In this document: one piece after another, positions 1 through 7,242 of the stretch | How positions within the stretch are numbered: the first letter of the stretch is position 1 | How the letters are laid out: every line of letters begins with the position of its first letter | DNA from: Campylobacterales bacterium | GTDB taxonomy: Bacteria > Campylobacterota > Campylobacteria > Campylobacterales > QNZT01 | NCBI GenBank assembly: GCA_027055005.1 | Contig: JALUNR010000160.1 | Coordinates: 1 to 25,762, forward strand | Reading direction: 5' to 3' | DNA length: 25,762 nt | Notes under the pieces: model-generated | The model's database searches: none | Seen by the model: the letters and a program-made list of their open reading frames with translations, nothing else | Told to the model about the DNA's origin: nothing | Translations under genes and position numbers: made by a program

Positions 1-25
1 ATTTAGTTTTGCACTCAAATTTTTT

Positions 26-619
26 TTATAGATAATCCAACCATACTCCTATTCTTGATTGTTCTACTTTTATAGTGGTTGGGTTTCCATGTCCTGTATA
101 AACTTTTTTATCATAGTTTATTTTTAAAAACTTTTCTATACTTTTTTTCATCTCCTTTGGAGAAGAGTATGGAAAATCAACTCTACCAATAGAATTTTCA
201 AATATAAAATCCCCGCTAAACCAACTATCTTCTATCTGTATCACTGAACATCCTGGAGTATGTCCTGGGAAATGCAAAAATTTAACATCCATATTGGCTA
301 TTTTATAAGTTGCATCGACCTCTACTATCACATCTGCTTTACTTTTTGGTGTGCCTTGAGAAAAAGGATCATTTTCTAACATAAAAATATCATCCTTTGG
401 ACAATAAATAGGAATATTTAACTTCTCTTTTAACTGGGTATTACTCCAAATATGGTCAAAATGCCCATGAGTATTTAAGATTGCTACTGGATTTTTTACA
501 TTTTTTAAAACCCAATCAACCGCGCCAATCCCTGGGTCTATGATAATTTCTTGATTAAAATTGGAAACTATATAACAGTTTGTTTGATAATCTCCCATCG
601 GTTTGGATATGATTTTCAA
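26..619 (-). CDS. Metallo-beta-lactamase-fold hydrolase (glyoxalase II-like)
   Basis: This is a 197-residue protein of the single-domain metallo-beta-lactamase superfamily. The metal-binding signature THGHFDHIW (HxHxDH) lies near residue 51. Further metal-ligand regions are FPGHTPGC and FSGDFIFENSIGR, and a late histidine is in YTGHGNPT. The opening residues ending in YQTNCYIV are typical of the hydroxyacylglutathione hydrolase-like (YcbL-type) branch, which hydrolyses thioesters such as lactoylglutathione. That substrate is inferred from the family only. The start is a TTG at 617-619, chosen because an AGGAGG Shine-Dalgarno sits four bases upstream and overlaps the TAG stop of the thioredoxin-like gene before it. 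The first ATG, at codon 8, lacks such a site. It is probably co-transcribed with the thioredoxin-like gene, with an eight-base gap. The fold is certain; the substrate is not. Confidence 0.88.
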   Translation of the reverse strand: MKIISKPMGDYQTNCYIVSNFNQEIIIDPGIGAVDWVLKNVKNPVAILNTHGHFDHIWSNTQLKEKLNIPIYCPKDDIFMLENDPFSQGTPKSKADVIVEVDATYKIANMDVKFLHFPGHTPGCSVIQIEDSWFSGDFIFENSIGRVDFPYSSPKEMKKSIEKFLKINYDKKVYTGHGNPTTIKVEQSRIGVWLDYL

Positions 620-627
620 AGTCCCTC

Positions 628-1137
628 CTACTTAAATATTACATCATTTCTCTTTATAGATTTTATAATATCTTCTTCACTAATAATACCCAAAAAAGTA
701 TTTATAACTCTGCCTTGTCTATTTATAAGCATCATAAAAGGTATAGCACCGCCCCATCTAGGCTCAACATATCTAGCAAATTTATCTAAGTCATAAGCAT
801 AGGTAAATGGAACAACTGGATAATTTATACCATTTTCAAATATATAATCATCCAACTTTTCATCTGATAAAGTATCCATATGTACTGAAACTACCTTTAT
901 AAAAGGATTGTCTTTTTCAATACTTTTTAGATGTGATGTTTCATAGTAACAACTAGGACATCTATATCCAAAAAACTCTAATATCACATATTTGTTTGGA
1001 TAATCTTTAAATAAAATATTTTTATCATTTATACTAACTTTTAATTGTACTCCATTATTATTTAACACGGGTAATAAAATATCTTTTGCAAAAACAAAAT
1101 TGACTAAAAAAAATATTAAAATAAAAACTCTTCTCAT
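628..1137 (-). CDS. Exported thioredoxin-fold (TlpA/ResA-like) protein
   Basis: This is a 169-residue protein with an N-terminal signal peptide: MRR, a hydrophobic run of about 14 residues, then FAKD as the likely cleavage region. A thioredoxin-like domain follows, with a redox CxxC (GYRCPSCYYE) near residue 60 and a cis-proline-type loop GGAIPFMMLI near residue 135. The family comprises periplasmic thiol-disulfide oxidoreductases, used for example in cytochrome c maturation or disulfide repair; the partner here is unknown. The frame stays open 42 codons further upstream. I chose the ATG at 1135-1137 because it starts the signal peptide, has an AAAGGA site upstream, and lies just downstream of a TATAAT box at 1157-1162. 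The longer version would start upstream of its own promoter and overlap moaC. Confidence 0.85.
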   Translation of the reverse strand: MRRVFILIFFLVNFVFAKDILLPVLNNNGVQLKVSINDKNILFKDYPNKYVILEFFGYRCPSCYYETSHLKSIEKDNPFIKVVSVHMDTLSDEKLDDYIFENGINYPVVPFTYAYDLDKFARYVEPRWGGAIPFMMLINRQGRVINTFLGIISEEDIIKSIKRNDVIFK

Positions 1138-1156
1138 GACAAATCCTTTTATTGTT

Positions 1157-1169
1157 ATTATAGTACAAT
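1157..1169. promoter_or_regulatory. Back-to-back -10 boxes for the tlpA-like gene (-) and moaC (+)
   Basis: On the minus strand a perfect TATAAT occupies 1157-1162, about 20 bases before the thioredoxin-like ATG. On the plus strand TACAAT occupies 1164-1169, about 27 bases before the moaC GTG. The boxes are one base apart, so polymerases bound to the two promoters would overlap. No good -35 hexamer is visible on either side, which is common for the housekeeping sigma factor in this phylum. The boxes are seen directly; the mutual exclusion is inferred. Confidence 0.5.
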
Positions 1170-1195
1170 AACGACAAAAATGAGAAAGGACATAA

Positions 1196-1666
1196 GTGAA
1201 ACTAACACATTTAGACCAAAATGATAGACCAAAGATGGTAGATGTTACAAAAAAGGACGACACTACAAGAGTAGCAGTTGCGAGTGGACAGATTTCTATG
1301 AGTCAAAAAGCATATGATATGATAGTGTCAAACCAAACAAAAAAAGGACCTGTTTTACAAACGGCAGTTATAGCAGCTATTTGTGGAGCGAAACAAACTA
1401 GTACTCTTATACCTATGTGTCATCCTTTGATGTTAACTAGTGTTAACACTGATATAGTAGAATTACCAAACTTACCTGGATTTGAGCTTCAAGTAACTGC
1501 AAAGCTTACAGGAAAAACTGGAGTAGAGATGGAAGCTCTAACAGGTGTTTCAGTTGGACTTTTAACTATATATGATATGGCAAAAGCGATAGATAAAACT
1601 ATGGTTATAAGTGAAATCAAACTTTTAAGTAAAGAGGGAGGAAAAAGTGGTAAATTTGAAAGATAA
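1196..1666 (+). CDS. moaC: Cyclic pyranopterin monophosphate synthase MoaC
   Basis: This 156-residue protein matches MoaC over its full length. MoaC converts the MoaA product 3',8-cyclo-7,8-dihydro-GTP to cyclic pyranopterin monophosphate in molybdenum cofactor synthesis. Diagnostic stretches are MVDVTKKDDTTRVAVASG at the N terminus, LIPMCHPLMLTSV near residue 75, VEMEALTGVSVGLLTIYDMAKAID near residue 110, and KEGGKSGKF at the C terminus. The start is GTG at 1196 with an AGAAAGGA site upstream. It overlaps the next gene by 20 bases, which suggests translational coupling. A functional molybdenum cofactor pathway implies Mo or W enzymes such as nitrate reductase or formate dehydrogenase elsewhere in the genome. 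Confidence 0.97.
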   Translation: MKLTHLDQNDRPKMVDVTKKDDTTRVAVASGQISMSQKAYDMIVSNQTKKGPVLQTAVIAAICGAKQTSTLIPMCHPLMLTSVNTDIVELPNLPGFELQVTAKLTGKTGVEMEALTGVSVGLLTIYDMAKAIDKTMVISEIKLLSKEGGKSGKFER

Positions 1667-1910
1667 AAAGGTAGAGATAACTTATCCAACTTTTTGGCCA
1701 TATAAAGTTATCATAAATTCTCATTGCAAAATCCATCATGTGATGGAAAATGTGATAGGAAAAAGAGAGTATAAAGTAGAAAATTCAAATAAAAGTAAAG
1801 ATAAAACTTATGAAAGTTTCAAAGTAACTATTTTAGTACATAGTGATGATGATAGAGTTGCAATTTATGAAGAGTTAAAAAAAGAAGAGTGTGTAAAAAT
1901 AGTACTATGA
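1647..1910 (+). CDS. DUF493 family protein (YbeD/HP0495-like)
   Basis: This is an 87-residue, highly charged protein with the DUF493 pattern: an N-terminal YPTFWPYKVI strand, a central ENVIGKREYKVENSNKSKDK region, and a C-terminal ESFKVTILVHSDDDRVAIYEEL. The family adopts a small alpha/beta ACT-like fold and is proposed to be regulatory; E. coli YbeD is adjacent to lipB. No catalytic residues are evident. The start is GTG at 1647, six bases after an AGGGAGGA ribosome site located inside the moaC coding sequence. It overlaps the small membrane protein gene downstream as ATGA. The moaC-DUF493 pairing is familiar from Campylobacter, and I infer conserved co-transcription. Confidence 0.8.
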   Translation: MVNLKDKKVEITYPTFWPYKVIINSHCKIHHVMENVIGKREYKVENSNKSKDKTYESFKVTILVHSDDDRVAIYEELKKEECVKIVL

Positions 1911-2143
1911 AAAAAATACTAAAAGATCTTTATGGTAGTTGGATACTGTTTTTCCATTATTTAAAGTGGCCTATTGTATTAGGTCTTCCTATCCTATATT
2001 TTGAATTAGATTATAGGCAAAATATTATTATGAATATTTTATGGGTTTATTGTTTATATTTAGTAATTATTAGTTTAAGAGATATGTATAAAAATAGAGG
2101 TAAACCAAAGAGTTGTAGTGGGAGTTGTGGCACTAAGTTTTAA
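1907..2143 (+). CDS. Small membrane protein with Cys-rich tail, function unknown
   Basis: This is a 78-residue protein starting at an ATG that overlaps the preceding stop (ATGA at 1907-1910). I reject the upstream in-frame ATG at 1889 because it lies inside the previous gene and adds only six residues. Two hydrophobic segments are visible, at about residues 10-31 (WILFFHYLKWPIVLGLPILY) and 38-58 (NIIMNILWVYCLYLVIISL). A short basic loop and a cysteine cluster SCSGSCG follow, three residues from the C terminus. Both ends probably lie in the cytoplasm, so the Cys tail could bind metal or an Fe-S cluster, but this is speculation. Its stop shares a TTAA with the stop of the convergent Fe-S oxidoreductase gene. 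I do not recognise a named family. Confidence 0.7.
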   Translation: MKKILKDLYGSWILFFHYLKWPIVLGLPILYFELDYRQNIIMNILWVYCLYLVIISLRDMYKNRGKPKSCSGSCGTKF

Positions 2144-3411
2144 CGAAGTGCCTCTGCTACCAATTCTATCGGATTTTTAAAAACTGCTTCTACTTTAGCA
2201 TCATTTAATGAGTTTGTTATCTGCATACGACATGCACTACACTCACTACTTACAATACTCGCTTTTGTATCTTTTATCATATATGCTTTTGGAAGTCCTG
2301 CTTTTTTTGCAAACTCAAACTTTTCAGTTTGCATAGTAACACCACCAAATCCACAACACCTATCACTTTCACTCATCTCTTTAATTTGGTAGTTTTGTTT
2401 TAAAAGTTCTCTTGGTTCTTTATGTATGCCTTGCATTTTTTTAGCATGGCATGGGTCATGGTAAGTTATAAGTTCGTCTAGTTTTTTGTTTTTTGAAGCT
2501 AACAACTCTTTTAACTTTGTATTTTTTTCCAAGTACTCTGTTGCCATAAAGATTTTATCCTTCAAAGCTATTGCCCTTTTTTGCCACTGGGGTTGATCAT
2601 AAAAAAAGTGTTCATAATCAATCTTTATCATAGCACTACAAGTAGCTTCAGGAATAATAATTGCATCGACCTCATTTATAAAACTTTCAAAATACTCTAT
2701 ATTTCTTTTTGCCAAAACATCGACTGTATCAAAATCCCCTGTAAAATACGCAGGAGCACCGCAACAACTTTGCTCTTTTATCAAATCTACACTAATACCT
2801 AATTCTTTTAATATAAAAAGCAAACTTTCCCCAACATTTGTATATGAGTAGTTTGCCAAACATCCTATAAATAGTGCTACTTTTTTATCTCCACCATTAT
2901 CTATAACATTCTCTTTATGAGAATTTAAAAAACTTTTTTTAGCACCCATAGGAATAACTCTGTTTTTCTTTAAAATTGGCAGATAAAACCGAGGTGCCAT
3001 AGAGTTTATTTCCTCTTTTATCTTAAAACCACAAGTTTGAAAAACATAACCAAATCTAGCTAACAAATCCATCACTTTTCTATGTCTTAACAGATAGAAA
3101 AAAAGCTTTTTATACCAAGAAAGTCCATACTTTTTTCGTATATCATTTCTTACTTGCTCTATAACCATATCAGTAGGAAGAGAGTTGGGACACTCTGTTA
3201 CACAAGTAGTACATAAAAAACAACTCTCAAATATACTCTTAGCATTATGATCTAGATCCAAATTTCCTCTTTGATAAGCTCCCAAAAGATCTAAAAATCC
3301 TCTAGGAGATGTAGTTTCATCAGGATTTACTAAGTGAATAGTACAGTTAGGAATACACTTTCCACACTTTATACACTCATCACTTATACTATTATAATCA
3401 AATCCAGCCAT
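2140..3411 (-). CDS. Fe-S oxidoreductase, GlcF/GlpC/HdrD-like
   Basis: This is a 423-residue soluble Fe-S protein. The N terminus carries two [4Fe-4S] ferredoxin motifs: C13-x2-C16-x2-C19-x3-C23 and C64-x2-C67-x2-C70-x3-C74-P. The C-terminal half carries the two cysteine-rich CCG domains typical of heterodisulfide reductase, glycolate oxidase GlcF and glycerol-3-phosphate dehydrogenase GlpC, seen as SCCGAPAYFTGD near residue 215 and RCCGFGGV near residue 350. It is often annotated glpC or glcF, but no flavoprotein partner (GlpA or GlcD) is next to it. It lies two bases after hemN, at the end of the hemB-argF-UPF0763-hemN run, and this neighbourhood recurs in Helicobacter and Campylobacter as I recall. 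A role as an electron carrier linked to anaerobic haem synthesis is possible but only inferred. Confidence 0.85.
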   Translation of the reverse strand: MAGFDYNSISDECIKCGKCIPNCTIHLVNPDETTSPRGFLDLLGAYQRGNLDLDHNAKSIFESCFLCTTCVTECPNSLPTDMVIEQVRNDIRKKYGLSWYKKLFFYLLRHRKVMDLLARFGYVFQTCGFKIKEEINSMAPRFYLPILKKNRVIPMGAKKSFLNSHKENVIDNGGDKKVALFIGCLANYSYTNVGESLLFILKELGISVDLIKEQSCCGAPAYFTGDFDTVDVLAKRNIEYFESFINEVDAIIIPEATCSAMIKIDYEHFFYDQPQWQKRAIALKDKIFMATEYLEKNTKLKELLASKNKKLDELITYHDPCHAKKMQGIHKEPRELLKQNYQIKEMSESDRCCGFGGVTMQTEKFEFAKKAGLPKAYMIKDTKASIVSSECSACRMQITNSLNDAKVEAVFKNPIELVAEALR

Positions 3412-3413
3412 AT

Positions 3414-4781
3414 CTACACCGTTTTACTAAATCGTCTATTTTTTTCTGGTATCTTTTTAAGATAAGCATCAAAATTCATAGCTATATTTCTTATAAGCAT
3501 AGTTCCTGTTGGAGATACTGTGATAGTATTATCACTTACAGTTACTAACTCCTCATCTTCAAACTCTTTTAGCCCACTAAGTCCATCAGCAAAATACTCT
3601 TTAAAATCTATACCAAACTCTTTTTCAACTCTTTTTATATCAAGTTTAAAGTTACTCATAAGTTCCATGATTACATGATTTCTAAGTACATCATCATCAT
3701 TTAGTTTGATACCCCTTTCAACTGGCAAAATTCCACTATCTATAGCTTTTTCATACTCTTTCATATCTTTAAAGTTTTGCACATAGTAGTCTTTTCCCTC
3801 TCCGATACTTGTAAGTCCTATCCCTATAAGGTCTGCTCCACCTTTTGTGGTATATCCTTGGAAGTTTCTATGAAGTTCCCCTTTATCTATAGCCAAGAAA
3901 AGCTCATCATCAGGTTTTGCAAAGTGATCCATACCTACCATTTTATAGCCATTATTTTCAAAAAAATCTATCGTATATTTTAAAATCTCAAGTTTTACTT
4001 TGGGGTCTGGGAGAGTTGTTTCATCTATCTTTCTCATAGTCTTTTTCATCCAAGGAACATGGGCATAGTTAAAAACTGCATATCTATCCCCATCCAAAGA
4101 TACTGCTAAATCAAGAGTCTTTTTAAAAGTTTCAAAACTCTGATATGGAAGTCCATATATAAGATCTATATTTACAGACTCTACTCCACCCTCTCTTGCT
4201 AATGTGATAGCATTTTTAGTAACTTCATAACTTTGAACTCTATGAACTGCCTCTTGAACTTTTGGATCAAAGTCTTGAACTCCAAAACTTATACGATTAA
4301 ATCCACCTTCCTTTAAAACATCCATATGCTCTTTTGTAAAAAATCTAGGATCTATTTCACAACTTATCTCAGCATCTTTAGTAAAGTTAAAAAATGTACT
4401 TTTTATAAGAGATATAACTCTTTGTAACTGAGCAGAAGAAAAAAAAGTAGGAGTTCCACCACCAAAATGAAGCTGTATAACTTCTCTTTTGGTATCTAAC
4501 ATAGAAGCTAAAATCTTCATCTCTTTTTCTAAGTATTCTATATATCTCTCTTTTTTATCCTCTTTGGAGGTATAAACTACATTGCATCCACAAAAGTAAC
4601 AAGCACTTCTGCAAAATGGTAAGTGAAAGTAAAGAGAAAGTGGTCTTTTTTTATCTTGGTTTTCAAATTCCTTTTTAAGGTCAGAAAAACCAAACTTTGA
4701 ACTAAACTCTAACGCTGTTGGATAAGAAGTATATCGGGGACCTGGTTTTGAGTACTTTGTGAACTTTTCAAAATCTATCAT
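3414..4781 (-). CDS. hemN: Oxygen-independent coproporphyrinogen III oxidase HemN
   Basis: This is a 455-residue radical SAM enzyme that decarboxylates coproporphyrinogen III to protoporphyrinogen IX in haem synthesis without oxygen. The cluster motif is C57-x3-C61-x2-C64-x-C66 (CRSACYFCGC). The extra cysteine after the CxxxCxxC marks true HemN rather than the HemW-type haem chaperones. Other supports are the N-terminal GPRYTSYPTA, the glycine-rich HFGGGTPTF, RISFGVQDF, and the C-terminal HemN domain. The length matches the E. coli enzyme. A TTAGGA ribosome site precedes the ATG, 19 bases after the UPF0763 stop. The gene indicates growth under low oxygen. Confidence 0.97.
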   Translation of the reverse strand: MIDFEKFTKYSKPGPRYTSYPTALEFSSKFGFSDLKKEFENQDKKRPLSLYFHLPFCRSACYFCGCNVVYTSKEDKKERYIEYLEKEMKILASMLDTKREVIQLHFGGGTPTFFSSAQLQRVISLIKSTFFNFTKDAEISCEIDPRFFTKEHMDVLKEGGFNRISFGVQDFDPKVQEAVHRVQSYEVTKNAITLAREGGVESVNIDLIYGLPYQSFETFKKTLDLAVSLDGDRYAVFNYAHVPWMKKTMRKIDETTLPDPKVKLEILKYTIDFFENNGYKMVGMDHFAKPDDELFLAIDKGELHRNFQGYTTKGGADLIGIGLTSIGEGKDYYVQNFKDMKEYEKAIDSGILPVERGIKLNDDDVLRNHVIMELMSNFKLDIKRVEKEFGIDFKEYFADGLSGLKEFEDEELVTVSDNTITVSPTGTMLIRNIAMNFDAYLKKIPEKNRRFSKTV

Positions 4782-4800
4782 AATGTATCCTAACTATATT

Positions 4801-5307
4801 TTACTGTAAAAGTGGTGGAAAAAAATTTTTCATATTTACAAAAAGATTTGGATGCTCTTTTTTTATATTACTAACTAATCTATCTATATCTATGGATATA
4901 GGTTTATCTGGATTTTGCTTATCTACAAGTTTTTTCACTTGATCCATAGCTACTATCCAAACATCTTCAAAATCAGCAGGAACCTCTTTCCAAATACTTT
5001 TTTCAAGCTTTAAGTTAAAGTTTTCTTGCTGAACATCTCTAAGTATATCTATCACTTTGTTAAAAGCATCAAGTGGTAACACTGCATAAGCTTTTTTATC
5101 ATCCTTTTCATCAACTACAAACCAAGGCTCTTCACTATCAAACTTTCCACTTTTTAAATGAATCTCTTTGATATTTTCATCTTCAGTATCTTTCATCTCT
5201 AAAAGGATTTGATTATCTTTGCTAAATCCCATAGCAGAGCTAAGTCTGTTTATCTTTTGTAAAGTTTTATCATCAGCCACAACTATCCCCTTGTTTTGTC
5301 TAACCAT
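4801..5307 (-). CDS. UPF0763 (DUF2603) family protein
   Basis: This is a 168-residue protein resembling a family that I know only from epsilon-class proteobacteria, where it lies between argF and hemN. It is rich in charged residues and has no signal peptide, membrane segment or catalytic motif. Features include an acidic middle (EMKDTEDENIKEIHLKSGKFDSEEPWFVVDEKDDKKAYAV) that I read as paired strands, a helical segment DAFNKVIDILRDVQQENFNLKLEKSIWKEV, and a C terminus FVNMKNFFPPLLQ. It starts at the ATG at 5305-5307, overlapping the end of argF by 25 bases, so it is probably translationally coupled. Function is unknown; conserved position suggests, but does not prove, a link to haem or arginine synthesis. 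Confidence 0.82.
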   Translation of the reverse strand: MVRQNKGIVVADDKTLQKINRLSSAMGFSKDNQILLEMKDTEDENIKEIHLKSGKFDSEEPWFVVDEKDDKKAYAVLPLDAFNKVIDILRDVQQENFNLKLEKSIWKEVPADFEDVWIVAMDQVKKLVDKQNPDKPISIDIDRLVSNIKKEHPNLFVNMKNFFPPLLQ

Positions 5308-6203
5308 ACCATTATACCCTTTTGTGCATGAAGTCTGTTTTCTGCCTCGTCAAATATAACATCAGAGTGCTTTTCAAAAACATCTTCACTTACTTCATAT
5401 CCCCTATAAGCTGGTAAACAATGTAAAAATATAGCATCCTTATCAGCCAAACTCATCAAACTATCATCAACCATAAATCCACTAAAATCTTTTATTCTCT
5501 GCTCTTTTTCATCCTCTTGTCCCATAGAAATCCAAGTATCAGTAGTAACAACATTTGCTCCACTAACTGCTTCTTTTGGGTCATGAGAGATAACTATCTT
5601 TGCTCCACTTTGCTTAGCAAATGTTAAAGTTTTTTGTAAAATCTCACTATCAACCTCATACCCTTTAGGTGTAGCAACCCTAAGCTCAAAACCAAGCTTA
5701 CTAGCTAACATCAACCAAGAGTGAGTCATGTTATTTCCATCTCCTACATAAGCTACTACTGGATTATCTATCCCATGCTCTCTCAATGTCATAAAATCTG
5801 CCATCAACTGCACCGGATGATACTCATCAGTTAATCCATTTATAACTGGAACTGATGAAAAAGATGCAAACTCTTCAAGCTTTTTTTGTGAAAATGTTCT
5901 AATCATAACCATATCGACCATACGACTTAAAACTCTAGCCGTATCTTTCATCGGCTCTCCCCGTCCAAGTTGAGTATCATTTGAACTTAAAAACAATCCA
6001 TGACCACCAAGTTGATAGATACCTACCTCAAAACTAACTCTAGTTCTAGTAGAACTTTTTTCAAAAATCATCCCTAAAGTTTTGTTTTTCATATATGGCT
6101 TTAATTCGCCATTTTTAGTCTCTTCTTTTATTTTAAAAGCTAGGTCTATTATTTCTAAAATCTCATCTTTACTAAAGTCGTTTATAGTTAAAAAGTGTCT
6201 CAT
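5283..6203 (-). CDS. argF: Ornithine carbamoyltransferase ArgF
   Basis: This 306-residue enzyme makes citrulline from ornithine and carbamoyl phosphate in arginine biosynthesis, in the cytoplasm. The carbamoyl-phosphate motif STRTR is at residues 51-55 and HPVQ is at 129-132. The ornithine-site DTWISMGQE is near residues 222-230, and HCLP is at 261-264. The ornithine-specific motifs distinguish it from aspartate carbamoyltransferase. The length is normal for the family. Its ATG overlaps the hemB stop as ATGA (6200-6203), so it is translationally coupled to hemB, an unusual haem-arginine pairing that is nevertheless typical of Campylobacterota. Confidence 0.97.
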   Translation of the reverse strand: MRHFLTINDFSKDEILEIIDLAFKIKEETKNGELKPYMKNKTLGMIFEKSSTRTRVSFEVGIYQLGGHGLFLSSNDTQLGRGEPMKDTARVLSRMVDMVMIRTFSQKKLEEFASFSSVPVINGLTDEYHPVQLMADFMTLREHGIDNPVVAYVGDGNNMTHSWLMLASKLGFELRVATPKGYEVDSEILQKTLTFAKQSGAKIVISHDPKEAVSGANVVTTDTWISMGQEDEKEQRIKDFSGFMVDDSLMSLADKDAIFLHCLPAYRGYEVSEDVFEKHSDVIFDEAENRLHAQKGIMVWLDKTRG

Positions 6204-7180
6204 TTTATTTCCTTTAAAAGCTTAGCAGCCTCTTTTGCATGATAAGTTATGATGATATCAGCTCCAGCTCTTTTAAAAGCAAGTAGTGTTTCCATCATTA
6301 CTCTTTCATAGTCTATAACTCCAGCTTTTCCAGCTACTTTTAGCATACTATACTCACCACTTACATTGTAAACTGCAAGAGGAAGTTTTGAAGAATTTTT
6401 TACATCTCTTATGATATCCAAATAAGCTAAAGCAGGTTTTACCATAAGAATATCTGCTCCCTCTTTTTCATCTTCTAAACTTTCCAGTATAGCTTCATCT
6501 CTGTTTGCTGGGTTCATTTGATAACTTCTTCTATCTCCAAAACTAGGAGATGATTCTGCTACATCACGAAAAGGACCATAATAAGCTGATGCAAATTTTG
6601 TAGAATAACTCATAATAGGAATATTTTCATATCCATTTTCATCTAATGCTTTTCTTAGAACTTCTATCATACCATCCATCATACCACTTGGAGCTATCAT
6701 ATCCACTCCAGCTTTTGCATGGATAAGAGCTTGTTTAACTAAAATCTCTAAAGTTGCATCATTGTTCACACTTTCTATTTTTTTATCTAAAATACCACAA
6801 TGCCCATGATCTGTGTATTCACAAAAACAAAGATCACTTATCACAAACATATCTGGATGAGCTTTTTTTATCTCTTTTATAGCTTTTGAGATGATTCCAT
6901 GCTCACAAAGTGCATCACTTCCTATGCTATCTTTTACTTTTGGAATTCCAAAAAGGATTATAGACTTTAACCCAAGAGCTTTTAACTCTTCACACTCATT
7001 TATAGCCTCATCTATGCTTAGTTGAAAAACTCCAGGCATAGAATCTATCTCTTTTCTATAATTTCCCTCAACATCTTTGATAAAAAGAGGGTATATAAAA
7101 TCATCCGTAGTTAGTTTAGTCTCAGTTAATAAATCTCTTAAAACTGGGTTTATTCTTAATCTTCTAAATCTTTTAAACAT
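6200..7180 (-). CDS. hemB: Delta-aminolevulinic acid dehydratase (porphobilinogen synthase) HemB
   Basis: This 326-residue enzyme condenses two 5-aminolevulinate molecules to porphobilinogen, an early step of haem synthesis. The zinc-site cysteines are C118, C120 and C128 in SDLCFCEYTDHGHCG, so it is of the Zn-dependent type rather than the Mg/Asp-rich type. The Schiff-base lysines are K195 (SYSTK) and K248 (MVKPA). The phosphate-free active-site region GPFRDVAESSPSFGDRRSYQ is intact. It is the first gene of the minus-strand run. A TAAAAT box at 7213-7218 and an AGAAGGA ribosome site precede the ATG. It is divergent from ribA across a 62-base gap. Confidence 0.97.
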   Translation of the reverse strand: MFKRFRRLRINPVLRDLLTETKLTTDDFIYPLFIKDVEGNYRKEIDSMPGVFQLSIDEAINECEELKALGLKSIILFGIPKVKDSIGSDALCEHGIISKAIKEIKKAHPDMFVISDLCFCEYTDHGHCGILDKKIESVNNDATLEILVKQALIHAKAGVDMIAPSGMMDGMIEVLRKALDENGYENIPIMSYSTKFASAYYGPFRDVAESSPSFGDRRSYQMNPANRDEAILESLEDEKEGADILMVKPALAYLDIIRDVKNSSKLPLAVYNVSGEYSMLKVAGKAGVIDYERVMMETLLAFKRAGADIIITYHAKEAAKLLKEIK

Positions 7181-7229
7181 ATAAAATCCTTCTATTCTTC
7201 TAAAAAACCTTTATTTTAGCAAAAATATA

Positions 7230-7235
7230 TATAAT
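7230..7235 (+). promoter_or_regulatory. -10 box of ribA, placed for a leaderless transcript
   Basis: A perfect TATAAT ends seven bases before the ribA ATG (7243-7245). With normal spacing, transcription would begin at or within a base or so of the ATG. No AGGA or GGAG is present between the box and the start (TTCGCCTC). The start itself is well supported by the conserved N-terminal protein sequence. The box and the lack of a ribosome site are seen; leaderless transcription is inferred. Confidence 0.55.
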
Positions 7236-7242
7236 TCGCCTC

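Noticed and set aside
1138..1263. Upstream extension of the thioredoxin-like protein by 42 residues
   Set aside because: It would start before the TATAAT box at 1157-1162, overlap the moaC start, and bury the signal peptide. The ATG at 1135-1137 has a good ribosome site.
2140..3411. Naming the Fe-S oxidoreductase glpC
   Set aside because: No glpA, glpB or other flavoprotein subunit is nearby, and motifs do not separate GlpC, GlcF and HdrD-like proteins.
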